Below are positions 18,133 to 26,379 of a stretch of 64,000 nt of DNA, one piece after another. Source of the stretch: an uncultured bacterium (GTDB taxonomy: Bacteria; Cyanobacteriota; Vampirovibrionia; Gastranaerophilales; Gastranaerophilaceae). The first letter of the stretch is position 1; the number at the start of each line of letters is the position of its first letter. The notes below the pieces were generated by a model. That model saw only the letters and a list, made by a program, of their open reading frames with translations, had not been told where the DNA came from and did not search any database. The DNA is taken from the NCBI GenBank assembly GCA_949286705.1, contig CASEDF010000008.1, positions 1-64,000 on the forward strand, in the 5' to 3' direction. The position numbers and the translations under genes were made by a program.

Positions 18133-18216
18133 ATACAATAAATACTTTCGAAACGTTACTATAATAAGAAAGTTTCGTGAAGTTCTGTCCGGTAATTTAC
18201 CGGACATCTTCTTTTA
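18133..18216 (+). ncRNA. tracrRNA
   Basis: An anti-repeat complementary to the CRISPR repeat runs from 18130 to 18164: ACAATAAATACTTTCGAAA pairs perfectly with the repeat, then a four-base bulge (CGTT), then ACTATAA pairs again. This is the usual two-part crRNA:tracrRNA duplex with a bulge. A short linker or nexus follows, then a terminator hairpin with stem TGTCCGGT/ACCGGACA (18186-18206) and a U-rich tail. It is divergent from cas9. The exact 5' and 3' ends are estimates. Confidence 0.88.
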
Positions 18217-18580
18217 TATAACTTTTTATTTTAGTTAAATCAAAATCATACATACCAAAGTTTTCTGCACGGGCGCAAATTGCATTAAACCCGAATTCCA
18301 AATCGTCCATATTCCAATGAACAAAAATCGGATTGTTTAAATTTTTATAAAAATCAACAAAATCTTTAAGCAATTGTTGTTCACTTTCCATAAGTGATTT
18401 ACCCTGTACAATATAATTGTTCAGAGCAAAAGTGTGCAGTTCTTTTGTTGCATAATTAACCAATACAATAGAGCATATTGCAGGTGCATAAGCTCCTCCG
18501 TTATAAAATCCGTCGCAAAAATAATGAATTGCGTAGGTGTCTCGTTCTCTGCCTTTGATTTGTAATTTTATTTCGTCCAT
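18197..18580 (-). pseudogene. 3'-truncated copy of the 195-residue WYL-associated gene
   Basis: 127 residues. The first ~120 match the gene at 38755-39342 closely (HWNMDDLEFGFNAICARAENFGMYDFDLTKIK). After LTKIK the two diverge: here the frame runs into the tracrRNA terminator and stops after SYIKEDVR, whereas the full copy goes on for about 75 more residues. The breakpoint is at about 18228. The gene therefore lost its end when the CRISPR-Cas locus was placed between it and the WYL gene. It may still be made as a short protein, since promoter and start are intact. Confidence 0.8.
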
Positions 18581-18625
18581 AGTTTAGCCTCCTTTGTGGT
18601 TTACATAGGCATAATAAACCACGGT

Positions 18626-18642
18626 TACGACAAATATGGTCA
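18626..18642. promoter_or_regulatory. WYL-locus operator candidate, site B
   Basis: TACGACAAATATGGTCA, 46 bases upstream of the start at 18580. It overlaps the probable -35 element of that minus-strand gene. Matches sites at 11969, 37743 and 39387. Confidence 0.55.
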
Positions 18643-18647
18643 TAAAA

Positions 18648-18905
18648 TTATTTCATTCCTAAAATATCCTTTTTAATATGTCTTATATATTCCGAAGTAA
18701 ATAAATCTTTTGCTTTCAGCTGCTTTTGTTTAGTTTTAAAAATCTCGTATTGTTTACTTCTCAAAACATTTTTCAAAATATTCAAAAACAAATATATCTC
18801 TGCTTTTGAAGATGGTATATGGTTATCTATATCTTTTGAAAGTTTCTTCAGAAATTTTTTTGTAAATTCTAATAGTTCCTGATTAAAAATCTTCTGATTA
18901 TGCTT
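18648..18905 (-). pseudogene. Remnant of the HTH gene of the Mu-like element
   Basis: The minus strand is homologous to the 3' two-thirds of the gene at 39409-39819 (FNQELL to the stop), but the helix-turn-helix coding part is gone. At 18898-18905 it is joined to the tail of the next remnant through the shared short word AAGCATAA, which occurs in both parent genes in the intact locus. This is the mark of a microhomology deletion. Confidence 0.75.
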
Positions 18906-19064
18906 AATTAATCCTTGCTCAAACGCTTATTTTAAAATACTTCCAAGTAATGTCACACCATTGCTTGCGGTTTTGGGTTTGTATTTATCTTTCATTTTTT
19001 GCATAAAATCAACAATCATTTCATAAGTGATTTTAGTAATTTGAATTTCACCAAAATATGAAAT
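18898..19064 (-). pseudogene. Remnant of the integrase core-binding-domain gene
   Basis: Homologous to the C-terminal part of the protein at 39829-40338 (YFGEIQITKITYEMIVDF, then YKPKTASNGVTLLGSILK). A TAT to TAA change gives a stop after GSILK, and the last ~20 residues are lost in the deletion. The N-terminal two-thirds is missing and homology ends at about 19064, where a serine recombinase fragment begins on the other strand. Confidence 0.75.
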
Positions 19065-19065
19065 A

Positions 19066-20055
19066 AAAAATGTATTGAAGTTGAAAAAATATCTCGCTGA
19101 CAAAAAAAATTTAAGCCGAAGTGGGAAAGAATTAGCCAAAGGAAGTTTATATCACATACTTTCAAATAAAGTTTATCTTGGTAAAATTACCCATAAAAAC
19201 AAAGAATATGATGGTTTGCATGAACCGATTATTTCTGAGGAATTATTTAATAATGTACAAAATTTATTAAAAGCCAATTCCGTTCAGAGAAAACATTCAA
19301 CTAATGCTAAAAGCGGCTCGCTTCTTGTAGGATTATTGTACGATGACAAACAAAACAAGAGGTCACCTTCTTATAGCAACGGAAAAGGAAAACAATATAG
19401 ATATTATGTAAGTCAGGCAATTAAAAATCCTGCAGACCACGAAAGACGAGAAATTACAAAGATTTCAGCTGGTGAGATTGAAACTTTTGTACAGAATGAT
19501 TTTGTAAAATTATTGAAAAATACACGTAAAATGCAGGAATATCTTGAAAGTTATTCTGTCGAACAACAGAAATTAATGTTAGATTTAATGAAAAGTTACG
19601 AAGCAGATAAAATATTTTTAAGAACTGTGATTATTAGAGTTGATTTAAAAACGAATTGTATTTCAATAAGTTATAACATAGATTATATAATAAAATATTT
19701 TACGACACTGGCTTTTAATGCGGAGTTTAAGCATTCTGAACAAGATGCTCAAATAATTACAAATTGTGTAGAGGTTAGAATTTCTTTAACTCCGCAACGG
19801 CAGAATAAGATTATAATTCCTGGAAAAGCAAATTATGATATGAAATTAATTCAGGCTATAGTAAAAAGTTTTTGGTACAACAAACTTGGGGCGGAAAGAC
19901 GCTTGCCGCCAGATGCTCGCAACGGAAATAACAAACGTCTTAGAAAATTAAAATTTCTACCACCGGAAATTATAGAAAGCATAATGAATGGAACCCAAGA
20001 TCCTGAATTGACCGTTACAAAACTGATTGAGATGGCAGAAAAATGTTGTAAGTAA
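19066..20055 (+). pseudogene. Large serine recombinase, C-terminal fragment
   Basis: About 326 residues corresponding to the recombinase domain and C-terminal region of a large serine recombinase: LARSG-like linker (NLSRSGKELAKGSLYHIL), SNKVYLGKITHKNKEYDGLHEPIISEELF split over several segments, then GLLYDDKQN and a YRYYVS motif. The N-terminal resolvase domain with the catalytic serine is absent, so it cannot cut DNA. The start is within DNA homologous to another gene, so this is a chimeric remnant of an integrative element. Whether the C-terminal part is still expressed is unknown. Confidence 0.75.
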
Positions 20056-20067
20056 TGTACCTAATAT

Positions 20068-20355
20068 CTAGGGCGCTAATTGCAAAGGGGGCTTGAATGT
20101 CACACCTCCAAAAGTTCCATCTTCTTTATACCAATCATATTGCATTTGTTGCCAACTGTTAACTCCTCTACTATCAACAACAAGTTGCCAAGTTTTCCCT
20201 GTTTTAGTATCTAATAAAAAAGTTGAACTTGCTTTTAGTGTCCCATTTGGATTGACAATTACGTATCTTGCATTAGTAGGATACTGTATACTATCTGCAA
20301 AACTTCCAACTTGACATAATAGTAAACAAAATAATACAGATGCTACTTTTTTCAT
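20068..20355 (-). CDS. Small secreted protein, unknown function
   Basis: 95 residues with a clear signal peptide (MKKVASVLFCLLLCQVGSFA, cleavage probably before DS). The mature part of about 75 residues contains TFLLDTKTGKTWQL, a short beta-type motif seen in many small bacterial exported proteins, and three tryptophans. An AAGGAG ribosome binding site precedes the ATG. It converges on the serine recombinase fragment. Function not known. Confidence 0.65.
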   Translation of the reverse strand: MKKVASVLFCLLLCQVGSFADSIQYPTNARYVIVNPNGTLKASSTFLLDTKTGKTWQLVVDSRGVNSWQQMQYDWYKEDGTFGGVTFKPPLQLAP

Positions 20356-20500
20356 AGCTACTCCTTGTCTTTTATTGTGTACAAAATTTTTATATAAAGT
20401 ACTTCAGTTATAAGTATCTTGCAATATCTGTAATTTGTCAAATAATACTAAATTAAGAATACATTTTTTACTATATATAAAAAGGACTCTTTTTATTTGC

Positions 20501-20870
20501 GGAAAGAGAATTTAGGAGCAAGCGTGATGAAATTTTCTAAAAATTGTATCAAATAAATTCTCTTAAATTGGCGAAAGCCCGTTGTAATTTAACAGTTAGA
20601 ACAAGATTGAATCAACTTTGAGATCGAGATTACAGGTGTAGGAAGCTGTAAATCATAGATTTATTACTTCTAATAGCAGATTTGCTATATAGGCTAAAAT
20701 ATCCCTGTGAAGCCAGTGGAGCCGACCAAAAAGTTTGTAAAAACGGAGAGAGTAACACATTGTAGATAATATAAGAACGCAGAAAAAGTAACTCCTATTC
20801 CCTGAAAAATTAAATTGTATAAACATAAATGTAAACAATTGTGAATAAAATTCTCTAAAATCTAACAAAG
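20501..20870. other. Gene-free, possibly structured RNA region
   Basis: No credible gene lies between 20356 and 21089. Several perfect complementarities are visible: AGAGAATTTA (20505-20514) with TAAATTCTCT (20554-20563), a GGC-GAAA-GCC tetraloop hairpin at 20570-20579, and ATAGCA/TGCTAT with a four-base loop at 20673-20688. AAATTCTCT recurs near 20850 and could alternatively pair with the first arm, closing the whole region. The pattern suggests a folded RNA of about 350 bases, but I cannot match it to a family. Two further small hairpins lie at 20914-20933 and 20950-20975. Confidence 0.35.
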
Positions 20871-21057
20871 TTCTTGACTAATTTTTTTGTTTTTGAGATT
20901 ATATATTTGGTCAAAGTTTCCCGTTTTGACATGAGAGGTAAAACTCTTGAGAGTTGGTAATAACAACTCAACTGATGGGGCATCGATATATATTTGTACC
21001 TTGATAATCATATAGCAATATTTGTATAGTGCAATAGATGTTTTGTACATATGCTTA

Positions 21058-21086
21058 TTGATTATATTCAATCAGGTTATATATAA
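21058..21086 (+). promoter_or_regulatory. Retron promoter with an overlapping palindrome
   Basis: TTGATT (21058-21063), 17 bases, then ATATAA (21081-21086) predict transcription from about 21093, at the start of the retron RNA. TGATT-N6-AATCA (21059-21074) is a palindrome that covers the -35 box, a natural operator for the XRE protein encoded downstream. Confidence 0.45.
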
Positions 21087-21089
21087 ATG

Positions 21090-21223
21090 TCGTTTCTCCT
21101 ATAGCGGATAAACAAGGGGAACTTGTTTATCCGGATAATAGAGTATTTGAACAAATCAATCCTGACCAATTGTTCCTTTTTAGGTGGGGAACCAGGCAGT
21201 AGTCTGCTAGAAAGGAGAAGCGA
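21090..21223 (+). ncRNA. Retron msr-msd RNA
   Basis: The two ends are complementary over 11 pairs with one G-U: a1 TCGTTTCTCCT (21090-21100) and a2 AGGAGAAGCGA (21213-21223). Directly after a1 comes ATAGC, matching the conserved branching-guanosine context (AGC) of retrons; the G is 21104. A perfect 12-pair stem follows (21105-21116 with 21122-21133, loop GGGAA) as the msr hairpin. Further 3', CCTG/CAGG and GTTCC/GGAAC (21161-21196) can form the msd stem. A retron reverse transcriptase is encoded downstream. The exact ends and the msd length are estimates. Confidence 0.78.
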
Positions 21224-21224
21224 A

Positions 21225-21323
21225 ATGAGAAAGAAACTCAGAATCAAAAAATGGACTGGTTTGCTTTACACCATTATTAGAGCTGTAATTCTTGTTTTAG
21301 AATTATTAAAGCATTTTAAGTAA
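21225..21323 (+). CDS. 32-residue basic-hydrophobic peptide inside the retron operon
   Basis: MRKKLRIKKW followed by a hydrophobic helix (TGLLYTIIRAVILVLELL) and KHFK, then TAA. The AAAGGAG ribosome binding site (21212-21217) is seven bases before the ATG and is part of the retron a2 strand, so folding of the retron RNA should hide it. Size, charge and single hydrophobic helix resemble type I membrane toxins. Toxicity is inference. The XRE gene begins 39 bases after the stop. Confidence 0.65.
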   Translation: MRKKLRIKKWTGLLYTIIRAVILVLELLKHFK

Positions 21324-21362
21324 GGCTAGAATACTCTTTTTTATCTATAAAAGGAAATTCAA

Positions 21363-21665
21363 ATGTTAGGTGAAGCATTAAGATTAATTCGAGTTTTTCA
21401 CGATGTTAAATTAAATGAATTGGCAGAACAACTCAAAGTCTCAAAAGGATATATTTCTGAAATAGAATCACAAAAGAAAAAACCCTCTTTAGAATTAATA
21501 GAAAAATACTCAAAAAGATTTAAAATTTCAGTTTCAGCAATTATGCTATTTTCAGAGGAATTGGATAAAGACAGAAGTGATTTAAAAATTGGTATACGAA
21601 ATAAAATATTAAAATTTTTACAAATAGTTGAACATATAACAATTAACAATGATGTTGAAAAATAG
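21363..21665 (+). CDS. XRE-family helix-turn-helix protein of the retron
   Basis: 100 residues. The first ~65 form a Cro/CI-type helix-turn-helix (LNELAEQLKVSKGYISEIE, then KKKPSLELIEKYSKRF). The rest is a short helical tail. It probably represses the retron promoter or acts as antitoxin or regulator of the peptide upstream. AAAGG precedes the ATG, and the 3' end overlaps the reverse transcriptase start by 17 bases, so the two are translationally coupled. Retrons with an accompanying HTH protein are a described group; I tentatively place this one there. Confidence 0.85.
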   Translation: MLGEALRLIRVFHDVKLNELAEQLKVSKGYISEIESQKKKPSLELIEKYSKRFKISVSAIMLFSEELDKDRSDLKIGIRNKILKFLQIVEHITINNDVEK

Positions 21666-22566
21666 TTTTTTATATAAAATTGGAAATAAAACAAAATTAG
21701 CCAAATATCTTGGTATTACTCGGAAAGAGTTATTAAATTTGTGCAATGATGACTTGTATAGGGTTTATGATGAGCCGAAGCATAATGGAACCGGTACAAG
21801 AACTATTGAAGCTCCGGCAAAGCAATTAAAGTCCATTCAGAGAAAACTAAATAAAGAATTACAGAAGTTGGAAACCCCATCATATCTTTTTTCTGGTATA
21901 AAGGGAAAAAGTTTTATAGATAATGCACTTGTGCATGTGCAAAATAAATACATATTATGCGTTGATATACATAGCTTTTACCCAAGTACTAATAGCAAGA
22001 AAGTTCTGGAGTATTACAAATATTCTTTAGAAATCCCAAATGATATTGCAAAAATTTTAACAGAATTAACAACTTTTGACGGACATTTGCCAACAGGTGC
22101 TCCGACTAGTGTTATTCTTGCATATTTTGCTTATGAAAAAACTTTTGAAGATATTTATAAAAAAGCTCAAGAATTAGATATAGATATGAGTGTTTACGTT
22201 GATGATATAACATTTTCGAGCAAAAAAACTATACCGACATCATTTTATAATTTTGTTGAAAAACGTATGAAACAGCAAGGTCTTATATTGAAGAAAAAGA
22301 AAACAAAATGGTATAAACCTGATGACTTTAAAATCATTACCGGTCATGGTATATCTGCTAATAATGAAGGAAAAGTTCCAATCAAAAATATTTTAAAAAT
22401 TAAAGCAATAATGAATGGCAGAAATATTAAAGAATTACCGCACAGAGAATTAATATCATTAAAAGGTTCTTTGGTTGTTGCTCAAAGAATTGAAGCCGGA
22501 TTTTATAATACTTTATTTAAAAGAGTGTGTGTATTAATAAAAGATAAAATAGTACAAAAAGTTTAA
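21649..22566 (+). CDS. Retron reverse transcriptase
   Basis: 305 residues. All retron landmarks are visible: RTIEAPAKQLKSIQRKLN (RT domain start), the retron-specific NAxxH motif as NALVH near residue 93, VDIHSFYPS with the first catalytic Asp (about 106), LPTGAPTS, the active site YVDD (about 183-186), and ITGHGI in place of the retron VTG motif. It makes msDNA from the RNA at 21090-21223. YVDD instead of the common YADD is within known variation. The start is either of two adjacent ATGs (21649 or 21652). Confidence 0.93.
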   Translation: MMLKNSFLYKIGNKTKLAKYLGITRKELLNLCNDDLYRVYDEPKHNGTGTRTIEAPAKQLKSIQRKLNKELQKLETPSYLFSGIKGKSFIDNALVHVQNKYILCVDIHSFYPSTNSKKVLEYYKYSLEIPNDIAKILTELTTFDGHLPTGAPTSVILAYFAYEKTFEDIYKKAQELDIDMSVYVDDITFSSKKTIPTSFYNFVEKRMKQQGLILKKKKTKWYKPDDFKIITGHGISANNEGKVPIKNILKIKAIMNGRNIKELPHRELISLKGSLVVAQRIEAGFYNTLFKRVCVLIKDKIVQKV

Positions 22567-22676
22567 CATTTCCTGTGTGAATACTCCTGTGCCACAATTG
22601 AGCTGTCACAAAATTGTTACACAACAACTATTTGCATATTTTCATGGTATGATTATTCTAACAAAAGCGGGGTTGT

Positions 22677-24281
22677 ATGGCAAAGAAAACTGTTGAAAAA
22701 GGTATCAATCTGGATAATATTTTATTCAAATGTCGTGATATTCTTAGAGCAGCACGTAATTCAGGTTCATTTTTTGAAAAACGTGATATGATGCTGACTC
22801 TGGTATTTTTAAGATTTATCGGCGAAAAATATGAAGATGGTATTGAAAAGTTACGTCAGACTTTAGTACAACAAGGACTAGACCCTGATGATGAAAATAT
22901 TAGAGCTGCATTTTTTGATGATGCAACTTTTACGGACGGAACATATAATTTGCCGCCGGAAGCTCGTTGGTCTACTATTATAAATACTACCGCACCGAAA
23001 TTGAATGTAGCCCTTGATACGGCACTGCATAGTATTGCAACAAATTCTAGCCAATTAAAAGGTTGTTTTATAGAAGGTACCTTTACCACTCGCAACTTAG
23101 CTCCTAATGATATTAAAAAGCTCGTAGATGAAGTTAATAAAATCAGCCATAAAGCTTTTGGGGAAGAAAAAGACCTTATCGGTCGTGTTTATGAGTATTT
23201 TTTAAAGGAATTTGCGGTAAATGCAACAAAAGAAGAAGGCGAATTCTACACTCCACATGACGTTGTACAACTCATTGCATCAATGATAGAACCTTATGAG
23301 GGTACATTATATGACCCTGCTTGCGGTTCAGGTGGTATGTTTATCCAAAGTTCTGAACTTATAAAAGCAAGACAAGGTGATATAAACAGAATTAATATTT
23401 ACGGTCAAGAAAAAGATGCTGCAACGTACCGTTTGGCTAAAATGAACTTGGCTCTTCGCGGACTTAGTCATGATCTTGGAGAAACAAATGATTCTTCATT
23501 TACTCATGATTTGCATAAGGGATTACATTTTGACTATATTATGGCAAACCCGCCATTCAATCTTAAAGGTTGGTATGATGATAATTTAAAAAATGATCCA
23601 CGTTGGACGGATTATGGAACGCCGCCGGAGAGCAATGCTAATTATGCTTGGATTTTACATATACTTTCTCACCTAAAGCCGTCAGACGGTGTTGCAGGCT
23701 TTTTACTTGCAAACGGTGCTCTGAACGATAGCGATACTTTAGAAATCAGAAAGAAACTTATCCAAAAAGATAAAGTAGAGGCAATAGTCGTTTTTCCAAG
23801 AGAATTGTTTATCACTACAGATATTAGTGTAACTCTTTGGATATTAAACCAGAACAAAAAAGGCGGAAACTACCACGGGCGTAGTTTAAGAAACCGTGAA
23901 AATGAAATTCTTTTTATGGACTTGCGTCAATGGAGAGAAAACACAGTGAAGGGTGAAAATAAAAAGAAAATATTTTTGTCGCCCGAACAAATTGAAAAAG
24001 CTTCAAACATTTACCATACTTGGCAAGGCGAGGAAATAGACGGTAAAAACTACCAAGAGCCTGAATTATATCGCAGTGTGAGTATTGAAGAAATTGAAAC
24101 TAAAGGCTGGGCTCTTACACCTAGTAAATATATCGAATTTATTGACCACGATTTAGACATTGATTATGAAAAAGAAATGACGCGTATTCAGTCTGAAATG
24201 AAGAGTATTCTGGCTGAAGAATTGAAATCTCAAGAAATGTTGGTATCAGCTTTTGAGGGTATAGGTTATGCCATCAAATAA
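22677..24281 (+). CDS. hsdM: Type I restriction-modification methyltransferase subunit
   Basis: 534 residues. The N-terminal HsdM_N domain is followed by the N6-adenine methyltransferase core: EGEFYTPHDVV (substrate-proximal region), DPACGSGGMF (SAM-binding motif I) and the catalytic NPPF in IMANPPFNLKGWYDD. It methylates the host target sequence and is part of the M2S and R2M2S complexes. Its stop overlaps hsdS by 14 bases. The operon hsdM-hsdS-fic-hsdR runs on without gaps. Confidence 0.95.
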   Translation: MAKKTVEKGINLDNILFKCRDILRAARNSGSFFEKRDMMLTLVFLRFIGEKYEDGIEKLRQTLVQQGLDPDDENIRAAFFDDATFTDGTYNLPPEARWSTIINTTAPKLNVALDTALHSIATNSSQLKGCFIEGTFTTRNLAPNDIKKLVDEVNKISHKAFGEEKDLIGRVYEYFLKEFAVNATKEEGEFYTPHDVVQLIASMIEPYEGTLYDPACGSGGMFIQSSELIKARQGDINRINIYGQEKDAATYRLAKMNLALRGLSHDLGETNDSSFTHDLHKGLHFDYIMANPPFNLKGWYDDNLKNDPRWTDYGTPPESNANYAWILHILSHLKPSDGVAGFLLANGALNDSDTLEIRKKLIQKDKVEAIVVFPRELFITTDISVTLWILNQNKKGGNYHGRSLRNRENEILFMDLRQWRENTVKGENKKKIFLSPEQIEKASNIYHTWQGEEIDGKNYQEPELYRSVSIEEIETKGWALTPSKYIEFIDHDLDIDYEKEMTRIQSEMKSILAEELKSQEMLVSAFEGIGYAIK

Positions 24282-25419
24282 AATTAAATTAGGCACATTA
24301 ATTGAACCTGTCGAAAATCGCAACTCTAATGAACAATATAGTTTAGAGCATGTAAGAGGTATTGCAACAAGTAAAAATTTTATTGACACCAAAGCAAATA
24401 TGGATGGAGTTCCACTCACAAGTTATAAAATTGTTGAACCTGATATGTTTGCCTTTGTATCAGATACAAGCCGAAGAGGGGATAAAATTTCTCTAGCATA
24501 TAATGATTCTGAAATACCTTATTTGGTATCATCTATTTCAACAGTATTTCAAATTTCAAATAAAAATGAATTATTGTCCGACTTTTTATTTATCTATTTT
24601 AATCGTCCTGAATTTGACAGATATACTAGGTTTAACTCTTGGGGCTCTGCAAGAGAAACTTTTAGTTGGGAAGATATGTGCGATATAGATATAGAACTTC
24701 CGCCACTTCCAATTCAACAAAAATATGTTGATATTTACAAAGCAATGGTAGAAAACCAACAAACCTATGAACGCGGTTTGGAGGATTTAAAAAAATCTTT
24801 TGAAGTTCTTATTGATAAGTATAAGCATAATGCAAATAAAAAAGCAGTAGGAAATATTTTAAATGAAATAGATTGTCGTAATAATGACGATTCTATAAAA
24901 GATGTGCAAGGTATAAACATTACAAAACAGTTTATGCCATCAGTTGCAAACACTTTTGAAGTGGATTTATCAAAATATAAATTAGTAACAAATGGACAAT
25001 TTGCATTTTCAGGAATGCAAACTGGAAGAGATGAATGTATTCGCATAGCTTTATACCGAGGAGAAGAACCTATTATAATCTCTCCAGCATATACCGTTTT
25101 AGAAGTACAAGATAAAAGTGTTCTTCCAGAATATATAATGATGTGGTTTTCTCGTAAAGAAATTGATAGACTAGGTTGGTTCTATAGCGATGCAAGTATT
25201 AGAACTAACTTAGATATGGATCGTTTTTACGAAATTAAAATACCAGTTCCAGATACAAAAATCCAACAAAGTATTGTCAATATCTACAATGCATACAATA
25301 AACGTAAAGAAATTAATGAAAAATTAAAAGCACAAATCAAAGAAATTTGTCCTATTCTTATAAAAGGTTCTATTGAAGAAGCAAAAAGGGGGTGTAAAAA
25401 TGTACCAGCCGCCATTTGA
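24268..25419 (+). CDS. hsdS: Type I restriction-modification specificity subunit
   Basis: 383 residues with two target-recognition domains: the first ends in IELPPLPIQQKYVDIYKAM near residue 150-165 and a conserved helix, the second ends in IKIPVPDTKIQQSIVNIYNAY near 330-350, each followed by a coiled coil. These helices set the spacing of the two half-sites. The target sequence cannot be read from the gene. Such genes often vary by recombination, but no spare hsdS fragment or recombinase is near here. It overlaps hsdM and fic. Confidence 0.92.
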   Translation: MPSNKIKLGTLIEPVENRNSNEQYSLEHVRGIATSKNFIDTKANMDGVPLTSYKIVEPDMFAFVSDTSRRGDKISLAYNDSEIPYLVSSISTVFQISNKNELLSDFLFIYFNRPEFDRYTRFNSWGSARETFSWEDMCDIDIELPPLPIQQKYVDIYKAMVENQQTYERGLEDLKKSFEVLIDKYKHNANKKAVGNILNEIDCRNNDDSIKDVQGINITKQFMPSVANTFEVDLSKYKLVTNGQFAFSGMQTGRDECIRIALYRGEEPIIISPAYTVLEVQDKSVLPEYIMMWFSRKEIDRLGWFYSDASIRTNLDMDRFYEIKIPVPDTKIQQSIVNIYNAYNKRKEINEKLKAQIKEICPILIKGSIEEAKRGCKNVPAAI

Positions 25420-26377
25420 AATTACATCAAAAATAATCGAGCTTATCTCTAAAATCTCAGAAAAAATCGGAGAAATAAATTCACTTCAAAATAGTCCTCA
25501 TCAAATTAAATTGAGAAAAGCAAACAGAATAAAAACAATTCATTCTTCCCTTGCCATCGAAAATAACAGTTTAAGCATAGAACAAATTACAGCAATAATT
25601 GACGGAAAAAGGGTTCTGGGAAATCCGAATGAAATAAAAGAAGTAAAAAATTCAATTCAAGCATATGACTTATTGTTATCGCTTAATCCTTATAATGAAA
25701 AAGATTTATTAAAAGCACACGAACTTATGATGCAGGATTTAGTGGACAGAAACGGAAAATACAGAACCGATGGTGTTGGGATATTTGACGGAGAAAAAGT
25801 TGTCCATCTGGCACCTCCCGCAGACCGAGTGCCCGAACTTATGTTTGACTTATTTGAATGGCTTAAAACAAGTGATGTTCATCCGCTTATAAAAAGTTGT
25901 GTTTTTCATTATGAATTTGAGTTTATTCATCCGTTTCAGGACGGGAACGGCAGAATGGGACGTTTGTGGCAAACCGTAATTTTAAAAGATTGGAAAGAAG
26001 TTTTTGCCTGGCTTCCTGTTGAAACTTTGATAAAAGAAAATCAAAAGGAATATTATAATGCACTTGGTGTAAGCGATAGTGCGGCCGATAGCACTAAATT
26101 TATAGAATTTATGCTTACATTAATTTTAAATACAATAGAAGAAATCATTGTAACAGAAAATAAGGTTACTCAAAAGGTTACCCAAAAGGTTACTGTAAAT
26201 CAACAAAAAATTCTTGATGTTATAAAAAATAAACCTTTTATAACGCAGGAAGAACTTGCAAGTATTGTAGGAATCGCAAGAAAAAATATAATTTCAAATA
26301 TGAAAAAATTACAGGAAAACGGGTTAATAAAGCGTATTGGGGCAGATAAAAACGGCTACTGGCAAGTTGAGGAATGA
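25400..26377 (+). CDS. Fic family protein with C-terminal winged helix
   Basis: 325 residues. The Fic core motif HPFQDGNGRMGR is complete, so AMP (or other NMP) transfer from ATP to a protein hydroxyl is expected. An N-terminal inhibitory motif SSLAIENN (about residues 45-52) matches the autoinhibited class II pattern. The C-terminus has a winged helix (ITQEELASIVGIARKNIIS) after an odd KVTQKVTQKVT repeat. The start at 25400 follows AAAGGGGG. It overlaps hsdS by 20 bases and hsdR lies three bases beyond its stop, so it belongs to the restriction operon. Target unknown; it may be a self-contained toxin-antitoxin-like guard. Confidence 0.9.
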   Translation: MYQPPFEITSKIIELISKISEKIGEINSLQNSPHQIKLRKANRIKTIHSSLAIENNSLSIEQITAIIDGKRVLGNPNEIKEVKNSIQAYDLLLSLNPYNEKDLLKAHELMMQDLVDRNGKYRTDGVGIFDGEKVVHLAPPADRVPELMFDLFEWLKTSDVHPLIKSCVFHYEFEFIHPFQDGNGRMGRLWQTVILKDWKEVFAWLPVETLIKENQKEYYNALGVSDSAADSTKFIEFMLTLILNTIEEIIVTENKVTQKVTQKVTVNQQKILDVIKNKPFITQEELASIVGIARKNIISNMKKLQENGLIKRIGADKNGYWQVEE

Positions 26378-26379
26378 GG

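Noticed and set aside
20501-20870. Group II intron or its domain V
   Set aside because: GGAGCCGACC resembles the start of domain V, but the hairpin that must follow is absent and the nearby RT has retron, not maturase, motifs.
21649-22566. Diversity-generating retroelement
   Set aside because: No template/variable repeat pair, and the RT has retron-specific motifs and a retron RNA next to it.
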